This document shows, piece by piece, positions 1 through 4,662 of a stretch of DNA of 13,574 nucleotides. The stretch spans positions 1-13,574 of the forward strand of contig CAAEKP010000131.1 of the NCBI GenBank assembly GCA_900756555.1. Reading direction: 5' to 3'. Below the pieces are notes generated by a model. That model saw only the letters and a list, made by a program, of their open reading frames with translations. It did no database searches and was not told the origin of the DNA. The position numbers were made by a program, and so were the translations under genes. This stretch comes from Peptococcaceae bacterium. Its GTDB lineage: Bacteria; Bacillota; Peptococcia; Peptococcales; Peptococcaceae. Numbering within the stretch: the first letter of the stretch is position 1; each line of letters opens with the position of its first letter.

Positions 1-5
1 TGACA

Positions 6-12
6 CTCCTTT
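6..12 (-). promoter_or_regulatory. Possible ribosome binding site of a gene off the left edge
   Basis: Read on the - strand, these bases give AAAGGAG, followed by TGTCA up to the edge of the window. That spacing would suit a start codon just beyond position 1, for a gene transcribed away from the 230-aa gene at 208. The start codon itself is not visible, so this is only a hint. Confidence 0.3.
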
Positions 13-126
13 AGCTTTGTGTTGTGGTGATTACATTCTACTGGATTCAATCGCTTTTTTCTATTCTTTTTTGTCTCACATCTATTGTAGCACTACATTG
101 GTTTTCCTTTTGCGAGGCTATAGTCA

Positions 127-155
127 TTGATTAATGTAATAAAATATGATAAAAT
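127..155 (+). promoter_or_regulatory. Sigma-A-like promoter of the 230-aa gene
   Basis: TTGATT (127-132) and TAAAAT (150-155) are separated by 17 bases. Transcription would start near 162, leaving a leader of about 45 nt before the start codon at 208. Identified by eye in AT-rich DNA, so moderate confidence. Confidence 0.45.
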
Positions 156-207
156 ACTCTTATAGATTTAATTTTAAACGCAGGATACAGAAAGGATTTG
201 ATGACTT

Positions 208-900
208 ATGTTTAGATGGCGTGTAGAATTATTTGAAAACAATCTTGTTTTGAGCGCAGACCATTATGAGGCGATTGAGTTTGTATGCGACAGTTATCTG
301 GATAACCCAGGTTTATTAAAGCAGCATATAGAGCAACTTAACAAGAACAAAAGCTTTGAGGGACTGGAACAATATTGTCTGAATCCAAAAGAGTATGGAT
401 ATGATAGTTTAGATGCTTTAATGGCAGGCAAATATGCAAATACTATTCCAATTATGAACGATATGGAGCGGCATTTTGAAAATTTTAATGAGTTTGCAAA
501 AAAAGAATTGTTAGAATATATTGATGTTTACGTACTTGAAATTGTTCAGGATGATAATGAGGTTTGCAGTGTGCCATATCCGTTCACGATGGAGAAATGC
601 GTGCAGGAGGCAGTTGATTATGTAAAAAAAGATTTGGAAAGTGAAAAGCCATTATCTCCGCGTGACATCGGCGGTGGTATAGTGGGGCGGATACACACAG
701 CAAAAGCAATTGTTGTCAATTCCGTTGAAGCGAGTAAACTGAAAAAACAAAAAAGAAACATCTATGACTGTGGGAATAATAGAAGTTGTATTCTGTGTGG
801 TTTGGGTAAAAAAGAACCTATTTTGACTATAGACTCGGAAGATTTTAGTAAGTTTGCAAATTGGGAGGATGTTGTTCATCATTATTTGAATGATAAATAA
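208..900 (+). CDS. Uncharacterised 230-aa protein with a C-terminal cysteine cluster
   Basis: I do not recognise this protein. The start is supported by GAAAGGA about 11 bases upstream of the ATG. The product appears soluble, with no signal peptide or membrane segment, and is rich in acidic and amphipathic helical stretches over residues 20-140. Near the C-terminus there are three cysteines in the pattern C-x5-C-x2-C (YDCGNNRSCILCGLGKK), which could bind a metal or be structural. Its codon use is AT-rich, like the neighbouring nucleotidyltransferase-like gene and unlike the core genes after 3750. It stands alone: the antitoxin-like RNA promoter lies just downstream on the same strand. The AT bias and the nearby integrase suggest accessory DNA, but no function can be inferred. 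Confidence 0.7.
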   Translation: MFRWRVELFENNLVLSADHYEAIEFVCDSYLDNPGLLKQHIEQLNKNKSFEGLEQYCLNPKEYGYDSLDALMAGKYANTIPIMNDMERHFENFNEFAKKELLEYIDVYVLEIVQDDNEVCSVPYPFTMEKCVQEAVDYVKKDLESEKPLSPRDIGGGIVGRIHTAKAIVVNSVEASKLKKQKRNIYDCGNNRSCILCGLGKKEPILTIDSEDFSKFANWEDVVHHYLNDK

Positions 901-905
901 TGATG

Positions 906-934
906 TTGCATAGTGTAATTGAATTGTGTATAAT
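906..934 (+). promoter_or_regulatory. Promoter of antitoxin-like RNA, copy 1
   Basis: TTGCAT (906-911) and a perfect TATAAT (929-934) have 17-base spacing. The same hexamers with the same spacing occur in the second copy at 2003-2031, although the spacer sequences are only partly alike. That conservation is good evidence that the promoter is real. Transcription should start at about 941. Confidence 0.75.
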
Positions 935-974
935 ATAGAAAAAGAGATGCCCGTAAAGCATGACGGTTATCTCT
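923..974 (+). repeat. Left repeat of TA cassette (copy 1 of 2)
   Basis: This segment covers the -10 region and the 5' hairpin of the antitoxin-like RNA and is repeated at 2020-2072. The first 30 bases are identical. The rest differs by an extra C and one loop base, with the arms of the hairpin preserved. Confidence 0.8.
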
Positions 975-1041
975 TACTAGACAAACAAATTTATCATTGA
1001 TAAACCGCCAGTCCCGTCAAAGATATGGCGGTTTATTCTTT
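941..1041 (+). ncRNA. Putative antitoxin RNA (RNA II), copy 1
   Basis: A transcript of about 100 nt is predicted from the promoter at 906-934 to the terminator at 1000-1040. It has no convincing coding sequence. Its 5' end folds into a hairpin: outer arms AGAGAT/ATCTCT (944-949 and 968-973), inner arms CCGT/ACGG, and an 8-nt loop. It converges on the toxin mRNA of the opposite strand, and the two 3' ends overlap through the shared terminator. That layout matches RNA II of Fst/par type I toxin-antitoxin systems. Assignment as an antitoxin is inference from layout and from the duplicated copy at 2038; expression is not shown. Confidence 0.6.
1000..1040. terminator. Shared bidirectional terminator, TA cassette 1
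   Basis: A perfect 10-bp stem, ATAAACCGCC (1000-1009) with GGCGGTTTAT (1027-1036), encloses a 17-nt loop and is followed by TCTTT on the + strand. It ends the + strand RNA and begins right after the stop codon of the - strand peptide gene (1040-1042), so it probably ends both transcripts. The arms differ from those of cassette 2 (ATGACCGCC/GGCGGTCAT) with matched changes on both sides, so pairing is preserved. Confidence 0.75.
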
Positions 1042-1129
1042 ATCTACGAGAGATAAACTCAATGATACCAAGGATAAAGCAACCAAAAGAGCCAATCGCT
1101 CCAATAATTATGAAAATATCCACAGGCAT
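1040..1129 (-). CDS. Small hydrophobic peptide, putative type I toxin (29 aa), copy 1
   Basis: A 29-codon reading frame on the - strand starts with ATG at 1129 and ends with TAA at 1040-1042. GAGGAG lies 4 bases before the start. The peptide begins MPVD and is followed by an uninterrupted hydrophobic stretch (IFIIIGAIGSFGCFILGII) able to span a membrane. It ends in E-F-I-S-R-R, a short basic tail. This composition is typical of membrane-acting type I toxins. The ending resembles the LEMISR segment of Fst, but such short similarity is weak evidence. The gene is convergent with, and shares a terminator with, the structured RNA at 941-1041, whose counterpart recurs in cassette 2. Function as a toxin is inferred. 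Confidence 0.6.
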   Translation of the reverse strand: MPVDIFIIIGAIGSFGCFILGIIEFISRR

Positions 1130-1149
1130 CAACTCCTCACATAAAGCTC

Positions 1150-1184
1150 GGAGATAACCGCCTTGCCGTCTAGGGCAACTCTGT
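1150..1184 (-). repeat. Right 35-bp repeat of TA cassette (copy 1 of 2), toxin mRNA leader
   Basis: All 35 bases are identical to 2329-2363. Read on the - strand it is the 5' leader of the toxin mRNA. It contains the small hairpin TTGCC-CTAGAC-GGCAA and ends with GGCGGTTATCTCC. It resembles the 5' end of the + strand RNA (both read AGAG-N-TGCCC ... CGGTTATCTC), so the cassette is bounded by an imperfect inverted repeat. Confidence 0.85.
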
Positions 1185-1185
1185 A

Positions 1186-1191
1186 ATTATG
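1186..1191 (-). promoter_or_regulatory. Possible -10 of toxin mRNA, copy 1
   Basis: CATAAT on the - strand sits where cassette 2 has a perfect TATAAT, just upstream of the 35-bp repeat. No good -35 hexamer is found 16-18 bases further upstream. This promoter may be weaker than that of cassette 2, or damaged. Confidence 0.4.
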
Positions 1192-1240
1192 TGGAGTATC
1201 AAAAGAATAAGCAGACATGAATTTGAGGAGATGATAAGGT

Positions 1241-1879
1241 ATGACAAGTAACTATCAAAAAGTAAAAGGAATTATTTTAAGATTAAATCAGGAGGAACTC
1301 TTAAAAAATAAAATCATTATTGTTGGTGGCACCGTACCTTATCTTGTTAGCAAAAAGGAGTCTCAGAGAGAACATTCTGATATTGATGTTATTGTCCAAC
1401 AAGAGCATATGCCTTTTATACGAGAATATCTACAAAAAGAAGAATTATCTGTATTGGATTCACTAAATCTATCTTATAACAAACTGCGTGTAGATTATGG
1501 TATCAATGCAGTGATAGAAGGCATCACTGTGAATTTTGCGCCTTATGAACTTAGTGAAAATACAATGATACAAAGAAACTTCCTTACGAAACAAAGTAGT
1601 GGGTTAGACGCTTTGGCAACTGTTATCATGAGAAATGTTGATGTGAATAATATATTTATCACAACATCTATTAATGAAACGATGATACATACTTACAGTT
1701 TGGAAATGGTTAAAATCATGAAAGAAAAATCCAAAAAGAAAAAAGATGCAACGGATATTAAAGTGATTGATGATTTCGGATATAATGAAACAGTCTATTC
1801 TCTTTTGAAGGAACAACTGAAAGATATGAAGTTTTGTATAAAACCAAAGAATAAACTATTGAGTTTGTTCCTTCGCTAA
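1241..1879 (+). CDS. Nucleotidyltransferase-fold protein (212 aa)
   Basis: The ATG at 1241 is preceded by GAGGAG at about 10 bases. The N-terminal half carries the signature of the DNA polymerase beta-like nucleotidyltransferase superfamily: a beta strand leading to V-G-G (residues 28-30), then H-S-D-I-D-V (45-50), in which D47 and D49 would bind metal and nucleotide. The strand expected to supply the third acidic residue reads ITVNFAPYE, with Asn where Asp is usual, so activity is uncertain. The C-terminal half is Lys-rich and has no recognised domain. The gene lies between two copies of a type I toxin-antitoxin-like cassette and shares their AT-rich composition. Relatives include antibiotic nucleotidyltransferases and toxin nucleotidyltransferases of the AbiEii/MenT kind, but no adjacent protein antitoxin is seen. 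The superfamily call is fairly safe; substrate and role are unknown. Confidence 0.65.
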   Translation: MTSNYQKVKGIILRLNQEELLKNKIIIVGGTVPYLVSKKESQREHSDIDVIVQQEHMPFIREYLQKEELSVLDSLNLSYNKLRVDYGINAVIEGITVNFAPYELSENTMIQRNFLTKQSSGLDALATVIMRNVDVNNIFITTSINETMIHTYSLEMVKIMKEKSKKKKDATDIKVIDDFGYNETVYSLLKEQLKDMKFCIKPKNKLLSLFLR

Positions 1880-2002
1880 ACTTTAAAATCATGAAATGAA
1901 GTGGCAGATTGCAGTTTGCTGCACTCTATACACATCGGGCTAACTTGTTCGGAATGATACTATTGCAAAATTAAAAACATCAATTAATTGCAACTGAAAT
2001 TA

Positions 2003-2031
2003 TTGCATAACGTGCACGGATTGTGTATAAT
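2003..2031 (+). promoter_or_regulatory. Promoter of antitoxin-like RNA, copy 2
   Basis: TTGCAT (2003-2008) and TATAAT (2026-2031) have a 17-base spacer. The hexamers and spacing are the same as in copy 1. Transcription should start near 2038. Confidence 0.75.
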
Positions 2032-2072
2032 ATAGAAAAAGAGATGCCCCGTAACGCATGACGGTTATCTCT
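2020..2072 (+). repeat. Left repeat of TA cassette (copy 2 of 2)
   Basis: Counterpart of 923-974. Its hairpin keeps the outer arms AGAGAT/ATCTCT and inner arms CCGT/ACGG, with loop AACGCATG in place of AAAGCATG and one extra C before the inner stem. Confidence 0.8.
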
Positions 2073-2142
2073 AAACTAAACTATTGGAACATATCTTACG
2101 ACATGACCGCCAGTCTCGCCAAAGATTAGGGCGGTCATTCTC
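2038..2142 (+). ncRNA. Putative antitoxin RNA (RNA II), copy 2
   Basis: A transcript of about 105 nt is predicted from the promoter at 2003-2031 to the hairpin at 2103-2138. The 5' hairpin is nearly the same as in copy 1, while the stretch between hairpin and terminator (about 2073-2102) is unrelated. The 3' end overlaps the end of the convergent toxin mRNA. Copy-specific 3' regions with a shared 5' element would allow each RNA to recognise mainly its own target; that is inference. Confidence 0.6.
2103..2138. terminator. Shared bidirectional terminator, TA cassette 2
   Basis: ATGACCGCC (2103-2111) pairs perfectly with GGCGGTCAT (2130-2138) around an 18-nt loop. A second perfect hairpin, ATTCTCGTTA/TAACGAGAAT (2137-2157), adjoins it and contains the stop codon of the toxin-like peptide gene. 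The T-tract is poor on both strands, so termination strength is uncertain. Confidence 0.6.
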
Positions 2143-2146
2143 GTTA

Positions 2147-2269
2147 TTAACGAGAATATTTGTCGAAGATACCATGAATTTTCTTTGATGCGATTTTTAC
2201 AAGTTTTATCAATTTGCACAAACCGTCAAACAGCGTGATAAACACGGCTATATCTGTAAGAATCTCCAT
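2147..2269 (-). CDS. Small peptide, putative type I toxin (40 aa), copy 2
   Basis: A 40-codon frame on the - strand runs from ATG at 2269 to TAA at 2147-2149. AAGGAG lies 10 bases upstream. The N-terminal half is hydrophobic with a few polar residues (MEILTDIAVFITLFDGLCKL). The C-terminal half is basic and amphipathic, with six lysines, and ends in KYSR. It has no clear sequence similarity to the 29-aa peptide of cassette 1, although promoter, leader repeat, terminator position and opposing RNA are conserved. By position it is the toxin of the second cassette. It could alternatively be a decayed or repurposed peptide. Confidence 0.55.
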   Translation of the reverse strand: MEILTDIAVFITLFDGLCKLIKLVKIASKKIHGIFDKYSR

Positions 2270-2328
2270 TGGTATCATCTCCTTGCACTTGAATTTGTCT
2301 TTCAAGCTCTAAGACATTTAAAAGATAA

Positions 2329-2363
2329 GGAGATAACCGCCTTGCCGTCTAGGGCAACTCTGT
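2329..2363 (-). repeat. Right 35-bp repeat of TA cassette (copy 2 of 2), toxin mRNA leader
   Basis: Identical over all 35 bases to 1150-1184. Here it is separated from the peptide's ribosome binding site by about 45 bases, compared with about 15 bases in copy 1. Confidence 0.85.
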
Positions 2364-2368
2364 GTGGT

Positions 2369-2397
2369 ATTATATCATGAATCGTTAAAATATACAA
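2369..2397 (-). promoter_or_regulatory. Promoter of toxin-like mRNA, copy 2
   Basis: On the - strand, TTGTAT (2397-2392) and a perfect TATAAT (2374-2369) are 17 bases apart. Transcription would start near 2362, at the beginning of the conserved 35-bp leader element. Confidence 0.65.
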
Positions 2398-2470
2398 ACA
2401 AATGTTTATTTTTAAATATGACGCACCATATACTTAGGTGAATATTTCAAACGAAGCATGCTCACAAAAT

Positions 2471-2653
2471 TTATATTAATACTTCTAATTCATCCGCAGC
2501 GTTTTGATAAGCTGCCTCCAGTAGTTTTATTTCATCCTCTATGACATACAAAGCCTCTACCGATTCCTGCCCTGTAGCAATCATCAGATTATTCAGAAAT
2601 AGAAGTTTGGTTAGTCTGTCACGCAACAGCTCAATGTTTCTTGATTTGTTCAT
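2471..2653 (-). CDS. 60-aa helical protein coupled to the recombinase
   Basis: The ATG overlaps the recombinase stop codon by one base (TAATG), so translation is probably coupled and both proteins come from one mRNA. The product is acidic and predicted almost wholly helical. It has a likely two-helix hairpin: residues 5-25 and 33-48, with a turn around A-T-G-Q-E-S. Size and architecture recall Spo0E-like aspartyl-phosphate phosphatases, but the SQELD-type motif with its key aspartate is not present, so I do not assign it. It might be a recombination directionality or accessory factor, judged only from its coupling to the integrase. Confidence 0.6.
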   Translation of the reverse strand: MNKSRNIELLRDRLTKLLFLNNLMIATGQESVEALYVIEDEIKLLEAAYQNAADELEVLI

Positions 2654-3576
2654 TAGTTCATACCGCCTCTCAAATTGGATAAAGGAGTAGTCTTCACTGT
2701 CAACTCTAACACAGCAGCATCAGAGATTGACTGCAAATATCGTTTGGTGATGGAAATATTCTGGTGTCCTAATAATCTGGACAAGGTATAAACATCACAA
2801 CCATTTCTTAATTGTGTTTGAGCATAGTAATGGCGGCAAGTATGAGGACTAGCACGAATTTCTGAGCGTACATTAGCCGCTACAGCTGCATCTTTGATAA
2901 TGTGTTCTACTGCTGATACGGTTAGCTGTCTGCAACTGAACGATAAGAATAAGTAGTCTTTGTCCAACTGGTACTTGTCCAGCAAATAGTTTTCGCGGAT
3001 ACGCAGGTACTTTATTAAATATTTATGGATGGTAGGCGTAAGGGGAACATAGCGTTCTTTTTTTCCTTTGCCAAAAATTTTAATATGGGAATTTTGAATA
3101 TCACTTAGCTTTAAGTCGCACAACTCAGAACAACGAATACCGCTATCGCACAAAACAATTAAAATTAGTTTGTTACGAATGCTGCAATAGTTGTTGGACT
3201 TAAAAGAATCAATCATGTTATAAACTTCTTCATCAGAAAAAGTTTCAATTAAAGTCAGTGGTTCACGCTGAAAGTTGACTTTATCCATTGGATTGCGCGA
3301 GATGTAGTCTTCTCTTTTGCAGTAAGCGAAGTAAGCACGGAAACATTTAATGATGCCATTAATGTAAGTTTCTTTGCGCCCCAATGAAGTTAAATAGCTG
3401 ACATAGCTCTTTATCATCAAATGATTAACATCTTCCAGTTCCGAAACCTGATATTCCGATAATAAGAATTGAAACATTCTTAGGTTGTTGTTACGATAAC
3501 CTTTGATTGTTTTTTTGCTTAATTTTCTTAACTCACAATCGTAAATAAATTCCTTCAATACATCTTCATTTAACAT
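2653..3576 (-). CDS. Tyrosine recombinase / phage-type integrase (XerC/D-like)
   Basis: This 307-aa protein has the length and order of a XerC/D-type recombinase. Residues 1-100 form the SAM-like core-binding domain (LSKKTIKGYRNNLRMF-type region). Residues 110-295 form the catalytic domain. The full catalytic set is visible: R148 (SGIRCSEL), K172 in FGKGKKERYVPL, H245 and R248 (HTCRHYY), H271 (LLGHQNIS) and the nucleophile Y280 (TKRYL). It should therefore be an active DNA strand-exchange enzyme. GGGAGG lies 8 bases before the ATG and is buried in a hairpin. The gene is AT-rich, unlike yebC upstream, and is followed by a coupled 60-aa gene. It most likely belongs to an integrated element or site-specific inversion/excision unit rather than being the chromosomal dimer-resolution XerC/XerD; this is inferred from context. 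Confidence 0.9.
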   Translation of the reverse strand: MLNEDVLKEFIYDCELRKLSKKTIKGYRNNNLRMFQFLLSEYQVSELEDVNHLMIKSYVSYLTSLGRKETYINGIIKCFRAYFAYCKREDYISRNPMDKVNFQREPLTLIETFSDEEVYNMIDSFKSNNYCSIRNKLILIVLCDSGIRCSELCDLKLSDIQNSHIKIFGKGKKERYVPLTPTIHKYLIKYLRIRENYLLDKYQLDKDYLFLSFSCRQLTVSAVEHIIKDAAVAANVRSEIRASPHTCRHYYAQTQLRNGCDVYTLSRLLGHQNISITKRYLQSISDAAVLELTVKTTPLSNLRGGMN

Positions 3577-3584
3577 AAAAAAGA

Positions 3585-3616
3585 CCTCCCATGTAAATTA
3601 TGGTATACATGAGAGG
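3585..3616 (-). promoter_or_regulatory. Hairpin enclosing the recombinase ribosome binding site; possible yebC terminator
   Basis: On the - strand, ACCTC-T-CATGTA pairs with TACATG-G-GAGGT (11 pairs, one mismatch, 9-nt loop). The 3' arm contains the GGGAGG that serves the recombinase, and is followed by TCTTTTTT just before the ATG. The element thus looks like an intrinsic terminator for transcription arriving from yebC, and would also block ribosome access to the recombinase mRNA. Confidence 0.6.
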
Positions 3617-3623
3617 TTTTTAT

Positions 3624-3653
3624 ATTCTATTCAGCAATTTCGTACATCCACAA
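3624..3653 (-). promoter_or_regulatory. Possible recombinase promoter
   Basis: On the - strand, TTGTGG (3653-3648) and TAGAAT (3629-3624) are 18 bases apart. A start near 3617 would place the hairpin at 3585-3616 at the extreme 5' end of the mRNA. Found by eye; moderate confidence. Confidence 0.4.
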
Positions 3654-3676
3654 CTGAGGAATTACAAATCAAACAG

Positions 3677-3718
3677 ATATCGTAATTGAACAGTTTTTCT
3701 GTGCGTATATCGCAACTG
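3677..3718. repeat. Two 12-bp direct repeats 30 bp apart
   Basis: ATATCGTAATTG (3677-3688) and ATATCGCAACTG (3707-3718) match at 10 of 12 positions and start exactly 30 bp apart. The surrounding stretch also has the inverted pairs AATTAC/GTAATT (3660-3687), ACAGTT/AACTGT (3690-3719) and TGCG/CGCA (3702-3714). Such clustering between yebC and a tyrosine recombinase gene could be recombinase- or regulator-binding sites. Confidence 0.4.
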
Positions 3719-3753
3719 TAATTTGCAGAAATGCCTTAACCAATAGGGTTAGC

Positions 3754-4464
3754 TTACTGCTGCAAGTTGTGGTACACGTTCTGTACGTCATCGTCCTCTT
3801 CCAGAGCATCCAACAGTTTGTCCATCTGTTTCTGCAAGGATGGGTCGATAGCGGTGTAGGTGGATGGCAGCATGGTGATATCTGCCTGTACAAATTCATA
3901 TTTGCTTTCTAATGCATCGCGAACAGCGGCGAAATCGTTTGGTGCTGTGATGATTTCAAAGCCGTCTTCTTCTGTTATAAAGTCTTCTGCGCCTGCTTCC
4001 AAAGCAGCTTCCATCAGTTCATCTTCGTTTACATCATCGTCTGCGGCAATCAGCAGCAGACCTTTGCGTTCAAACATATAGCTAACGGAACCGGCAGTAC
4101 CCAGATTGCCGCCGTTACGATCCAGATAGTAACGAACATTACCGGCTGCGCGGTTTTTGTTATCAGTCAGCACATCAATGATCAGTGCTACACCGCCGGG
4201 GCCGTAACCTTCATATGTGATCTGTTCGTAGTTAGCGCCGCCGTCTTCACCAGTACCTTTTTTGATAGCACGGTTGATGTTATCATTTGGCATGTTATCA
4301 GCTTTCGCTTTCTGGATAGCCAGTTTCAGAGCTGCGTTATAGTCTGGATTGCCGCCGCCGGCACGAGCTGCTACAGTGATTGCGCGTGCGTGTTTGGTGA
4401 ACACGTTAGAGCGCAGAGAATCCATTTTATTTTTCTTACCTTCAATATTGTGAATACGTCCCAC
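3754..4464 (-). CDS. yebC: YebC/PmpR family transcription or translation factor
   Basis: The 236-aa product matches the whole length of the YebC/PmpR family. Recognisable parts are FTKHARAITVAARAGGGNPDYNxxL (about residues 22-46), the Asn-Met-Pro-Asn-Asp-Asn-Ile region (57-65), YEGYGPGGVALIIDVLTDN (about 84-102), NRAAGNVR, and the acidic second and third domains. The N-terminus reads MGRIHNIEGKKNKMDSLRSN in part, instead of the MAGHSKWANIKHRK of Escherichia-type YebC, marking another subgroup. The start is GTG at 4464, with AAAGGAG six to eight bases upstream. Members bind DNA as regulators, and some relieve ribosome stalling at polyproline stretches; which applies here cannot be told. GC-rich codon use marks it as core genome, in contrast to the AT-rich recombinase just downstream. 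Confidence 0.93.
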   Translation of the reverse strand: MGRIHNIEGKKNKMDSLRSNVFTKHARAITVAARAGGGNPDYNAALKLAIQKAKADNMPNDNINRAIKKGTGEDGGANYEQITYEGYGPGGVALIIDVLTDNKNRAAGNVRYYLDRNGGNLGTAGSVSYMFERKGLLLIAADDDVNEDELMEAALEAGAEDFITEEDGFEIITAPNDFAAVRDALESKYEFVQADITMLPSTYTAIDPSLQKQMDKLLDALEEDDDVQNVYHNLQQ

Positions 4465-4513
4465 AAATATCTCTCCTTTGTTAATGACTCAATATAAGCT
4501 CTTTCAGTCCTTA

Positions 4514-4542
4514 AATATATCACAAATATTGCTGAAAAGCAA
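4514..4542 (-). promoter_or_regulatory. Probable yebC promoter
   Basis: On the - strand, TTGCTT (4542-4537) and TATATT (4519-4514) are separated by 17 bases. Transcription would start near 4507, about 43 bases before the GTG start codon. Confidence 0.5.
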
Positions 4543-4662
4543 ACCAAAATTTGAAAATATTCATATACTACAGTAAATTTCTTAAATTTTTTGTGTGATA
4601 TCGCAGACATTTTGCCTGTGTATAGAAAACAGCAAGGAAAAACACAATAGGAGGAGGTTGCT

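Noticed and set aside
1150..2363. 35-bp identical repeats as part of a CRISPR array or insertion sequence ends
   Set aside because: Only two copies, more than 1.1 kb apart, with no spacer-like units and no transposase between them; each copy has a fitting place as the leader of a small peptide mRNA.
2471..2653. Spo0E-like aspartyl-phosphate phosphatase
   Set aside because: Size and two-helix layout fit, but the SQELD-type signature with its essential aspartate is absent, so it is left unassigned.
3860..4081. Serine-rich 73-aa reading frame on the + strand
   Set aside because: It lies wholly opposite yebC, has no ribosome binding site, and its composition follows from the antisense of acidic codons.
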